Assembly (NCBI GenBank): GCA_020200935.1
Contig: JAIVHR010000242.1
Span: 3,546 to 10,661, forward strand
DNA: 7,116 bases
Source: Sphingomonadales bacterium
GTDB taxonomy: Bacteria > Pseudomonadota > Alphaproteobacteria > Sphingomonadales > Sphingomonadaceae
Direction: 5' to 3'
Shown piece after piece: positions 1-5,989 of the stretch (position 1 is the stretch's first letter; each line of letters opens with the position of its first letter). The notes beneath the pieces are model-generated. The model did no database searches. It saw nothing but the letters and a program-made list of their open reading frames with translations, and had not been told where the DNA came from. The translations under genes were made by a program, and so were the position numbers.

Positions 1-465
1 CCCTGGCACCCCGACGATTATATTCACCGCATCGGCCGCACCGGCCGCGCCGGCGCCACCGGCATCGCGATCACCCTCGCGACGCCCGCCGACGAGGAAG
101 CGGTCGACAATATCGAGAAGCTGACCGGGCACAGGATCGGCAGCGGCTCGAGCGGCGCCAGCGCGAAGCCCCCGGCGGAGAAGCCCGAAGAGAGCGAAGC
201 GAAAGACGCGCCTTCACCCTCCCGATCGAGCCGAGGCCGCAGCCGCGGCAAGAGCGGCCCCAAGCCCCCTCCGCCGCCCGCACCGTCCGAAGAGCGCGCC
301 AAGAGCGGAGCCCAGCCCCCTCCGCCGCCCGAACCGGCCAGGGAGAACGCCAGGAGCGCCCCCAAGCCCAAGCCCGCTCCGGCGCCCGCGAAGAGCGCCG
401 AGGAGACCGACGACGGCGAATGGAACGGCCCGGTGCCCGGCTTCCTGGGCATCAAGCTCGATTAG
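1..465 (+). CDS. DEAD-box RNA helicase, C-terminal part (5' end outside window)
   Basis: This is the end of an ATP-dependent RNA helicase of the DEAD-box family, which remodels RNA duplexes during ribosome assembly or mRNA decay. Frame 1 is open from the first base to TAG at 463-465, giving 154 residues. Residues 9-16 read HRIGRTGR, the family's motif VI (ATP hydrolysis and RNA binding), just after the typical PxxxDYIH lead-in. The last part of the RecA2 domain follows (GIAITLATPADEEAVDNIEK). From about residue 50 the protein is a low-complexity basic tail rich in Pro, Ala, Lys, Arg and Ser, containing two PPPPP stretches and an RSRGRSRGKS segment, as in RhlE-like helicases. The extreme C terminus (NGPVPGFLGIKLD) is ordered-looking and differs from the tail. 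The N-terminal ATPase domain lies outside the window, so the exact subfamily (RhlE, DeaD or other) cannot be assigned. Confidence 0.93.
   Translation, partial: PWHPDDYIHRIGRTGRAGATGIAITLATPADEEAVDNIEKLTGHRIGSGSSGASAKPPAEKPEESEAKDAPSPSRSSRGRSRGKSGPKPPPPPAPSEERAKSGAQPPPPPEPARENARSAPKPKPAPAPAKSAEETDDGEWNGPVPGFLGIKLD
250..336 (+). repeat. Imperfect tandem repeat in helicase tail (51-nt period)
   Basis: Bases 250-285 and 301-336 match at 32 of 36 positions, with a 51-nt (17-codon) period that keeps the frame. They encode the parallel segments KSGPKPPPPPAP and KSGAQPPPPPEP. A weaker, diverged third unit (APKPKPAPAPAKS) follows. This is a duplication within the disordered tail and is likely free to vary in copy number. 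Confidence 0.6.
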
Positions 466-493
466 CAACCGGCGCGCCGGCTAGAAACCTTCG

Positions 494-847
494 TTACTGT
501 CTCAACACGCGGCGCACCGAGATTCCGTATTCGAAGGCAGCATCGTTACAAACGATCTCGGCTGTGTTGCATCCAACGTATGAGATTCCACCTTCAACAC
601 AGGCAATCCCGCGATGCAGAGGATTTAGCGCGCCGTGCTCAACAATGGTGAGCCCTGCATCGTAAATGCTGGGACGCTCGTTGAGGGGCAGAATGTTGGC
701 CGATTCGATCATGCGACCGCAAATTCTAACCGTTTCTCCCCGAAAGTTCTCCGGCGCGTCAAAAACAACCTCAGATCGATCAAGTCCGATGGCACATGCT
801 CCCAGAGCTCCAGCAGAAAGAAGGATATTAAATCTCGGCACGCTCAT
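494..847 (-). CDS. Putative small lipoprotein, family not recognised
   Basis: I do not recognise this 117-residue protein. It starts with ATG at 847-845 and ends with TAA at 496-494. The N terminus has one Arg, a short hydrophobic stretch and an A-L-G-A-C lipobox with the candidate lipidated cysteine at residue 18, so export and anchoring in the envelope are likely. The mature part has four more cysteines (43, 83, 93, 100), which could form disulfides in the periplasm, and short alternating beta-type stretches (VRICGRMI, IACVEGGISYVGC, EYGISVRRVL) that could be a small OB-like barrel; that fold is only a guess. GGGAAAG next to the ATG is a weak Shine-Dalgarno sequence. GC content is near 47-50% in the stretches I counted, against above 60% in neighbours, and many codons end in A or T, suggesting transfer or relaxed selection. 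It converges on the helicase gene 28 nt away. Confidence 0.6.
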   Translation of the reverse strand: MSVPRFNILLSAGALGACAIGLDRSEVVFDAPENFRGETVRICGRMIESANILPLNERPSIYDAGLTIVEHGALNPLHRGIACVEGGISYVGCNTAEIVCNDAAFEYGISVRRVLRQ

Positions 848-867
848 CTTTCCCAGCTCAGACTAAC

Positions 868-896
868 TTGCCGTAAACGTCAATCGGTTCTATCTT
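868..896 (+). promoter_or_regulatory. Candidate sigma-70-type promoter for the monooxygenase gene
   Basis: TTGCCG (868-873) and TATCTT (891-896) are separated by exactly 17 nt, each matching the sigma-70 consensus at four of six positions. A transcript would begin near 903, about 20 nt before the ATG and upstream of the ribosome binding site. The region lies between divergent genes and is less GC-rich than its surroundings. It was found by eye and is not supported by comparison. Confidence 0.35.
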
Positions 897-910
897 GCAA
901 CTGAACGCGA

Positions 911-916
911 GAGGAA
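911..916 (+). promoter_or_regulatory. Ribosome binding site of the monooxygenase
   Basis: GAGGAA ends 6 nt before the ATG at 923. It is a good Shine-Dalgarno match and settles the start codon, which also fits the family: the dinucleotide-binding motif begins at residue 16. Confidence 0.7.
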
Positions 917-922
917 CCGCCG

Positions 923-2470
923 ATGGCACGCGAGGATGCGCCTGAATATTTCGACGTGATCGTCGTCGGCGCGGGGATTTCCGGCATCGGTGCCGGGCAT
1001 TATCTGCAGAAGAACTGCCCGCAAAAGAGCTTCGCGATCCTCGAGAATCGCGAGAATATCGGCGGCACCTGGGATCTGTTCCGCTATCCGGGCATTCGTT
1101 CGGATTCGGACATGTTCACGCTTGGCTTCGCCTTCAAACCCTGGACCGAGCAGGAAGCAATCGCCGACGGGCCCTCGATCCTCAATTATCTCGAAGAGAC
1201 GGCGCGCGAGGAAAATCTCTTCGAGAAGATCCGCTTCCGCCACAAGGTGGTCGGCGCGAGCTGGTCGTCGGCCGAAGCGCGCTGGACGGTCGAGATCGAG
1301 CGCGGCGAGACCGGCGAAGCCGTCCATTATCAATGCAATTTCCTTTTCATGTGCACCGGCTATTATCGGTACGAAGCCGGCTACACGCCCGAATGGGAGG
1401 GCATGGCGGATTATGGCGGTACGCTGATCCATCCGCAGCATTGGCCCGAGAATCTCGACTATAGGGGCAAGAAGGTCGTCGTCATCGGCTCGGGCGCGAC
1501 CGCGGTGACGCTCGTCCCGGCGATGCTCGAGGGCGAGGAGGCGGCCGGCCATGTCGTCATGCTTCAGCGCTCGCCGACCTATATGGTCTCGCGCCCGGGC
1601 ATGGACAGGCTCGCCAACCGGCTGCGCAGCTTCCTGCCGAGCAAGCTCGCCTATGCGATCACCCGCTGGAAGAATGTCCTGCTCCAGCAATTCATCTTCC
1701 GCCGCGCCCGCTCGAGGCCCGACAAGGTCAAAGAGTTCCTCCTCAATCACGTCCGCGACGAGCTCGGCCCCGATTACGATATCGAGACCCATTTCACGCC
1801 GCGCTACAATCCGTGGGAACAGCGGCTGTGCCTCGTTCCCGACAGCGATTTCTTCCGGGTGCTGCGCGACGGCACGGCGTCGGTCGCCACCGGCCAGATC
1901 GATCGCTTCACCGGGACGGGCATCTTGCTCGAATCGGGCGAGGAGATCGAGGCCGACATCATCGTCACCGCCACCGGGCTCGATCTGCAGATGGCCGGCG
2001 GCATCGATGCCTGGGTGGACGGCGAGAAGATCAATTTCGGCGACAAGGTCACCTACAAGGCGATGATGTTCGACGACGTGCCCAATTTCGCGATCAGCTT
2101 CGGCTATACCAACGCCTCCTGGACTTTGCGCGCCGACCTCACCTGCGATTATGTCTGCCGGCTGCTCAATCACATGGACGCGACGCGCACCGAGATCGCG
2201 GTGCCGCGGCTGCCCGAGGACGAGGAGATCGAGCGGCTGCCCTGGGTCGATTTCTCCTCGGGCTATTTCAAGCGCGCCGAACACAAGCTGCCCAAGCAGG
2301 GCGATCGCGGCGTCTGGAAGAATCTCCAGAACTACCCGAAGGACATTTTCGCGCTGAAATTCGGCAAGATCGCCGACGAGGCGATGGTGTTCGAAAAGCG
2401 GCGTCCGGCGGAGGCCAAGCCCGCGGGCGAGGAGGCGCCCGAGGCGCCCGAGGCGATCGCGGCGGAATAG
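923..2470 (+). CDS. EthA-like flavin-containing Baeyer-Villiger monooxygenase
   Basis: This 515-residue class B flavoprotein monooxygenase is expected to use FAD, NADPH and O2 to insert oxygen into ketones or oxidise sulfur groups in the cytoplasm. The FAD-binding motif GAGISG is at 16-21, followed by GGTWDLFRYPGIRSDSD (47-63), a hallmark of Baeyer-Villiger enzymes. The family fingerprint FxGxxxHxxxW appears as YGGTLIHPQHW at 164-174, with Tyr replacing Phe. The NADPH-binding GSGATA is at 189-194 and the ATG-type motif (TATGLDLQ) at 349-356. Shared stretches such as HPQHWPE, RYNPWEQRLCLVP and GYTNASWTL closely resemble mycobacterial EthA, the activator of ethionamide, from memory of that protein. 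It is slightly longer than EthA (about 490 residues) because of an Ala/Glu/Pro-rich tail after about 493. No TetR regulator is adjacent, unlike ethA-ethR. The native substrate cannot be read from sequence. Confidence 0.93.
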   Translation: MAREDAPEYFDVIVVGAGISGIGAGHYLQKNCPQKSFAILENRENIGGTWDLFRYPGIRSDSDMFTLGFAFKPWTEQEAIADGPSILNYLEETAREENLFEKIRFRHKVVGASWSSAEARWTVEIERGETGEAVHYQCNFLFMCTGYYRYEAGYTPEWEGMADYGGTLIHPQHWPENLDYRGKKVVVIGSGATAVTLVPAMLEGEEAAGHVVMLQRSPTYMVSRPGMDRLANRLRSFLPSKLAYAITRWKNVLLQQFIFRRARSRPDKVKEFLLNHVRDELGPDYDIETHFTPRYNPWEQRLCLVPDSDFFRVLRDGTASVATGQIDRFTGTGILLESGEEIEADIIVTATGLDLQMAGGIDAWVDGEKINFGDKVTYKAMMFDDVPNFAISFGYTNASWTLRADLTCDYVCRLLNHMDATRTEIAVPRLPEDEEIERLPWVDFSSGYFKRAEHKLPKQGDRGVWKNLQNYPKDIFALKFGKIADEAMVFEKRRPAEAKPAGEEAPEAPEAIAAE

Positions 2471-2475
2471 ACTCT

Positions 2476-2552
2476 GTGCTCCTGCGAAAGCAGGAGCCTA
2501 GGCCGCAAGCGCCGTCCTGAATTGCCCTAGGCTCCTGCTTTCGCACGAGCAC
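2476..2552. repeat. 27-bp inverted repeat between convergent genes; REP-like element or bidirectional terminator
   Basis: Left arm 2476-2502 and right arm 2526-2552 are reverse complements at 26 of 27 positions (mismatch 2482/2546), around a 23-nt spacer. The left arm alone folds into a perfect 8-bp hairpin (GCTCCTGC, 2478-2485; GCAGGAGC, 2490-2497) with a GAAA tetraloop. The right arm forms the same hairpin with one mismatch. The nested symmetry resembles REP/BIME-type intergenic repeats, which are common in sphingomonad genomes by my recollection. Lying between two converging genes it could end transcription both ways, though no T-run follows. The right arm also encodes the final residues of tgt and its TAG stop (2529-2527). 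Confidence 0.75.
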
Positions 2553-3592
2553 GATATCTCTCGCAAAAATCGGCGGCGAAATCGGCGAACCGCCCCTCCC
2601 CGATCGCCTCCCGCATCCCGGCCATCAGCGCCTGATAGAAGCACAGATTATGCTCGGTCATCAGCATCGCGCCGAGGATCTCGCCGGCACGGATCAGGTG
2701 ATGGAGATAGCCGCGGCTCCACTGCGCGCAGACCGGACAGGCGCAGTCGGGATCGAGCGGCTCCTCATCCTCGCCGAAGCGCGCATTCTTGATATTGATC
2801 GGGCCTGACCAGGTGAAGGCCTGGCCCGTCCGGCCGCTGCGCGTCGGCAACACGCAATCGAACATGTCGATCCCCCGCGCGACCGCGCCGACCAAATCGT
2901 CGGGCTTGCCGACGCCCATCAGGTAGCGGGGCCGATCTTTGGGCAGCATCGGCGCCGCGAAATCGAGCACCTTGAACCGAACGCCGGCGCAGATCTTCAT
3001 CCATCGAGCCCTGCTGGATGCCGAACAGCGCCGAGCCTTCGGCATGCTCGCCGCCGGCATCGAATGCCTGGCGCGAGCGCAGCGCCCAGCGCATCGAGCG
3101 CTCCATCGAGGATCTCGCATCGTCATGGCTCGCGGGAAAGGGCGTGCATTCGTCGAAAGCCATGACGATGTCGGCGCCGAGCAGCCGCTGGATCTCGATC
3201 GAGCGTTCGGGGCTCAGCATATGCTCCGAGCCGTCGATATGGCTCTTGAAGCGCACCCCCTCCTCGCTCGTCCTGCTCAGATCGGAGAGGCTCATCACCT
3301 GGAAACCGCCGCTGTCGGTCAGGATCGGCCGGTCCCAGCCCATGAAACGGTGCAGCCCGCCCAGCCGCGCGATCCGTTCGGCGCCGGGCCGCAGCATCAG
3401 GTGATAGGTGTTGCCGAGAATGATGTCGGCGCCGCCCGCGCGCACATCGGCGGGCTTCATCGCCTTGACCGTCGCCGCCGTGCCGACCGGCATGAAGGCC
3501 GGCGTACGGATCTCGCCGCGCCGCATGGAAATCGCGCCCCTGCGCGCGCGTCCGTCACTGGCGGATAGATGAAACGAAAAACGCCCGGCCAT
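2527..3592 (-). pseudogene. tgt: tRNA-guanine transglycosylase, broken by internal deletion and frameshift
   Basis: Intact Tgt exchanges guanine-34 of GUN-anticodon tRNAs for the queuosine precursor preQ1. Reading from ATG 3592, residues 1-205 are normal Tgt: TDSGGF with the catalytic-site Asp93, FDECTP with Asp147, and GIQQG (191-195). At about 2977 homology jumps to another frame, which resumes as [12 protein letters not shown] and runs 149 residues to TAG at 2529-2527. This second part keeps the nucleophile region ([13 protein letters not shown]) and the zinc site (CACPVC, then YLHHL). Compared with E. coli Tgt, about 26 residues are absent, including the GFDGYAxGGLAVGE loop that contacts the base, so about 77 nt are missing; the net shift (1066 nt present) agrees with 77. 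Adding them back gives about 380 residues, the normal size. The unshifted product would be a 275-residue protein with a scrambled end. Even a ribosomal frameshift would not restore the lost loop. Real decay or an assembly error are both possible. Confidence 0.88.
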
Positions 3593-3613
3593 GGGAAGTC
3601 CTATGGCCGGGCG
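3577..3613 (-). terminator. Hairpin with T-run after the barrel gene, overlapping the tgt start codon
   Basis: Arms 3603-3613 and 3582-3592 form a perfect 11-bp GC-rich stem with a 10-nt loop. On the - strand it is followed at once by TTTTT (3581-3577), the form of a rho-independent terminator for the outer-membrane protein gene ending at 3654. On the + strand a TTTT run (3616-3619) follows, so it could work both ways. The tgt ATG (3592-3590) opens the 3' arm on the - strand, and its AGGA Shine-Dalgarno (3602-3599), 6 nt upstream, lies in the loop. Folding would therefore both end the upstream transcript and hide the tgt start. Confidence 0.65.
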
Positions 3614-3626
3614 CCTTTTCGCTGTC

Positions 3627-3642
3627 GAGCCGCGAACGGCTC
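3627..3642 (-). other. TTCG-tetraloop hairpin just after the barrel gene
   Basis: On the - strand GAGCCG, TTCG, CGGCTC form a perfect 6-bp stem with a stable UUCG-type loop, starting 11 nt after the stop codon of the outer-membrane protein gene. No T-run follows, so mRNA 3'-end protection, or a first stem of a tandem terminator with the hairpin at 3582-3613, is more likely than termination by itself. Confidence 0.45.
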
Positions 3643-3653
3643 ATGGTTATCGA

Positions 3654-4169
3654 TCAGAAGTGGAAGGCGAGACCCGCCGTGGCGCGGATCGAATCGAACG
3701 CGATCGTGTCGAGCACGCCGCGGACCGAGACATTCTCGGAGACCCGGAACTGCGCGCCGGCGCCGACCAGATAGTCGCCGTCAGTGTCGTCGATCCCGGC
3801 CGGGACAGGCCCGCCGACGAGATTCTCGAGGTCGAAATTGACCTCCTGATAGCCGCCGCGAACGAAGAACTGGCTCGTCGGGCTGGCATTGAAGCCGAGC
3901 TTGCCGGCGATGCCGTATTCGCTGTCGATCGCGCCGGTGCCCAGATTGTAGTTGCCTTCGACGCCGACCACGAAGGTCTCGCCGACGGGCACGTCGACGC
4001 CGACATAGGTGCCGAAGATGGCGCCGTCGTCACCGCCCAACGGATTGTCGCCGACATCGTGATAGCCGCCCTGGGCGCCGATATAGAAATCGGCCTGGCT
4101 CTGCGCCATCGCCGGGGAGGCCATCACGGCCGCGGAAAGGATTACGCTCCCGAACCATAGTTTTTTCAT
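3654..4169 (-). CDS. Small outer-membrane beta-barrel protein
   Basis: This 171-residue precursor is predicted to sit in the outer membrane as an eight-stranded barrel of the OmpA/opacity type (OMP_b-brl-like); its role is unknown. The signal peptide is clear: MKKLWFGS, a hydrophobic core, and AMA at residues 20-22 as the cleavage site, leaving about 149 residues beginning QSQADFYIG. The mature part alternates hydrophobic and polar residues with Gly and aromatic residues (YIGAQGGYHDVG, GTYVGVDVPVGE, FFVRGGYQEVNFDL, YLVGAGAQFRV), with acidic loops that might bind cations. It ends in AFHF, the terminal Phe recognised by the BAM machinery. I chose ATG 4169-4167 because it gives a standard signal peptide; an in-frame GTG at 4184 adds MKVSD and is less likely. 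It lies between two queuosine genes but is unrelated to them. Two hairpins follow the stop, suggesting its own transcript end. Confidence 0.87.
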   Translation of the reverse strand: MKKLWFGSVILSAAVMASPAMAQSQADFYIGAQGGYHDVGDNPLGGDDGAIFGTYVGVDVPVGETFVVGVEGNYNLGTGAIDSEYGIAGKLGFNASPTSQFFVRGGYQEVNFDLENLVGGPVPAGIDDTDGDYLVGAGAQFRVSENVSVRGVLDTIAFDSIRATAGLAFHF

Positions 4170-4296
4170 GTCACTCACTTTCACTTTTTTGATTCAAACT
4201 CCGACGCGCGTCGCCGGACACCGCCCGTTTCGGCGCGTCAGCCTGACTCAACGATGAATGATTCGACGCGTTTCAGCGCTTTCGACGAGTGATGGG
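4170..4296 (-). promoter_or_regulatory. 127-nt leader of the barrel gene with a 12-bp palindrome
   Basis: This gap separates the queA stop from the barrel-protein ATG and probably carries the barrel gene's promoter or 5' untranslated region. A perfect 12-bp palindrome, CGACGCGCGTCG, lies at 4202-4213. GTGAG (4176-4172), just before the ATG, may serve as the Shine-Dalgarno sequence. I could not find a convincing -35/-10 pair, nor a stem with a T-run to end queA. Confidence 0.35.
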
Positions 4297-5291
4297 TTAA
4301 ATCCGTTGGACTGCATCGGGGAGCAGCAAGCTCGCATCCCCGTAGCTGTAGAAACGGTATCCCTCGCGAATCGCGTGATCATAGGCCTCGAGCATCCGTT
4401 CGCGCCCCATCAATGCGCTGACCAGCATGAACAATGTCGATCGGGGCAGGTGGAAATTGGTCATCAGCCCGTCGATCGCGCGGAAGCGATAGCCCGGAGT
4501 GATGAAAATGTCGGTCTCGTCGGCGAAGGGCGCGATCCGGCCGTCCTCGCCGGTCGCGCTTTCGAGCAGCCTCAGGCTGGTCGTTCCGACCGCGATGACG
4601 CGGCGGCCGGCGGCGCGCGCCGCGTTGAGGCGATCGGCGGGTCTTCGACCTTGACCGGCAGAAAGGTCCCGGCGCCGACATGCAGGGTGAGCGTCAGATG
4701 CTCGATGCCCCGCGCCCCGAGCGCCGCCATCAATTCGGGCGTGAAATGCAACGCCGCGGTCGGCGCGGCGACGGCACCTTCCTCGCGGGCGAACATCGTC
4801 TGATAATCCTCTTCGTCGCGCGCATCGACCGCGCGGCGGCTGGCGATATAGGGCGGCAGCGGCATCGTCCCGGCGCGCGCGATCAGCAATTCGGCCGGCT
4901 CCTCGCCCGCGAATGTCAGCAGGAAGCTGCCGTCTTCTTGGCGATCGTCGGCACTAGCCGTGACGCCCGCGCCGAAGTCGATCACGTCGCCCTCGCGCAG
5001 CCGCCTGGCGTTGCGGATGAAGGCGCGCCAGCTGCGCGGCCCCTCGCGCTTGTGCAGGGTGGCGCCGATCCTCGCCTGACCGCGCCGTCCCTCGAGCTGC
5101 GCCGGGATGACCCGCGTATCGTTGAAGACGAGGATATCGCCGGAACGAAGGCAGTCGGGCAGGTCGGACACCCGCCGGTCCCTGGTCGCCTCACTTTCGA
5201 GCACCAGCATGCGCGCGCTGTCGCGCGGGCTTGCCGGGCGCAGCGCGATCCGCTCCTCGGGAAGATCGAAATCGAAAAGCTCGAGCTTCAC
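4297..5291 (-). pseudogene. queA: S-adenosylmethionine:tRNA ribosyltransferase-isomerase, broken by internal deletion and frameshift
   Basis: Intact QueA transfers the ribosyl part of S-adenosylmethionine to preQ1 in tRNA to form epoxyqueuosine. The GTG start (5291-5289) directly follows the TAG of the prolyl isomerase gene with no spacing, implying coupled translation. Residues 1-217 are typical: [43 protein letters not shown] and [15 protein letters not shown]. At about 4640 the frame changes. [48 protein letters not shown] and [10 protein letters not shown] follow, ending in TAA at 4299-4297 (113 residues). Compared with E. coli QueA about 17 residues are missing, among them the HxMHxE segment, so about 49 nt; 995 nt plus 49 restores the frame and a normal length of about 347 residues. 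The unshifted reading gives a 239-residue truncated protein. Decay or an assembly error could explain this. Confidence 0.88.
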
Positions 5292-5894
5292 CTATTGCGG
5301 CGCGTCTTCGTCCGCCCCCTCTTCGGCGAGGGCGGCGTCGATCGCGGCCGCGGGATCGGCCGCGGCCGGCGGCCGGTTCGCGGCGGCAACCTCGGCGGCG
5401 GTCGGCGGCGGCACATTGTCGGACTGGATCGAGGCACGAATGATGCGCGCCGGGTTGGCCGGCGGCTCGCCGCGCGGGATCGCGTCGACATATTCCATGC
5501 CGTCGATCACCCGGCCGAAGACGGTATAATTCCCGTCGAGCCGGAGATTGGGCATCAGCATGATATAGAACTGGCTGTTGGCGCTGTTCGGATCGGTCGC
5601 GCGCGCCATCGCGACGGCGCCGCGAACATGCGGCAGCCGGGAGAATTCGGCATTGAGGTCGGCCAGGGTCGATCCGCCCTGGCCGGTGCCGGTCGGATCG
5701 CCGGTCTGCGCCATGAAGCCGTCGATCACCCGGTGAAAGATATGGCCGTTGTAGAAACCCTGGCGGGCCAGCGTCTTGATGCGTTCGACGTGGTTCGGCG
5801 CGACATCGGAGCGGAGCCGGATCGCCACCCGCCCGCCGGTCGACAGATCGAGCAGCAGCGTATTCTCGGGATCGGCGGCCGGCGTCTCGGGCAT
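5292..5894 (-). CDS. Cyclophilin-type peptidyl-prolyl cis-trans isomerase
   Basis: This 200-residue cyclophilin speeds cis-trans isomerisation of proline bonds during protein folding. There is no signal peptide, so it should act in the cytoplasm. The cyclophilin core spans about 12-155. It has FHRVIDGFMAQTGD at 53-66, where Arg55, Phe60, Met61 and Gln63 match the active site of human cyclophilin A by position and number, then GTGQGGS and NSANSQFYIML. Two active-site positions differ: Tyr110 stands where cyclophilin A has Phe113, and Arg118 where it has Trp121; bacterial forms vary there. After about 160 comes a Pro/Ala-rich, then acidic, tail (EEGADEDAPQ) likely to be disordered. The ATG at 5894-5892 is preceded by a GAGGT-type site. 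The gene follows coaD by 97 nt and abuts queA. Cyclophilin genes next to queA are, as I recall, usual in sphingomonads, often as a pair; only one is here. Confidence 0.92.
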   Translation of the reverse strand: MPETPAADPENTLLLDLSTGGRVAIRLRSDVAPNHVERIKTLARQGFYNGHIFHRVIDGFMAQTGDPTGTGQGGSTLADLNAEFSRLPHVRGAVAMARATDPNSANSQFYIMLMPNLRLDGNYTVFGRVIDGMEYVDAIPRGEPPANPARIIRASIQSDNVPPPTAAEVAAANRPPAAADPAAAIDAALAEEGADEDAPQ

Positions 5895-5989
5895 GAAGGA
5901 CCTACCTCGTCATGATTTGCCGGATGCGCCGGATTTGCGCGCCTCATACCCGAAGCAACCTCCGGCTGAAAGCGCAATGAACGAAGGGC

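Noticed and set aside
214..468. Open frames on the - strand over the helicase tail
   Set aside because: They are Gly/Ala/Arg-rich mirrors of the Pro/Ala-rich helicase tail; the + strand frame carries motif VI and a matching C terminus.
469..480. Palindrome CCGGCGCGCCGG between helicase and lipoprotein genes as a terminator
   Set aside because: A perfect palindrome with no room for a loop and no T-run; in such GC-rich sequence it may be chance.
890..2284. Long open frame (464 codons) on the - strand opposite the monooxygenase gene
   Set aside because: It is antisense to a strongly recognised enzyme, has no family motif, and arises because GC-rich codon use leaves few stop codons in the mirrored frame.
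2970..2990. Programmed ribosomal frameshift to join the two tgt parts
   Set aside because: Even after a shift the GGLAVGE region would still be missing, and there is no slippery heptamer with a downstream structure; deletion explains both frame and length.
2939..3568. Open frame of 209 codons on the + strand over tgt
   Set aside because: Antisense shadow of clear Tgt coding sequence, with no motif of its own.
4170..4184. GTG at 4184 as the start of the barrel protein
   Set aside because: It adds five residues before MKKLWFGS and spoils an otherwise standard signal peptide; the ATG at 4169 is better placed.
4262..4290. Short direct repeat TTCGACG(C/A)G after queA
   Set aside because: Only nine bases with a mismatch, in two copies; not distinguishable from chance.
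4680..5915. Long open frame (411 codons) on the + strand across queA and the prolyl isomerase
   Set aside because: It runs antisense to two recognised genes, crosses their boundary, and its translation is Arg/Gly-rich without domains.
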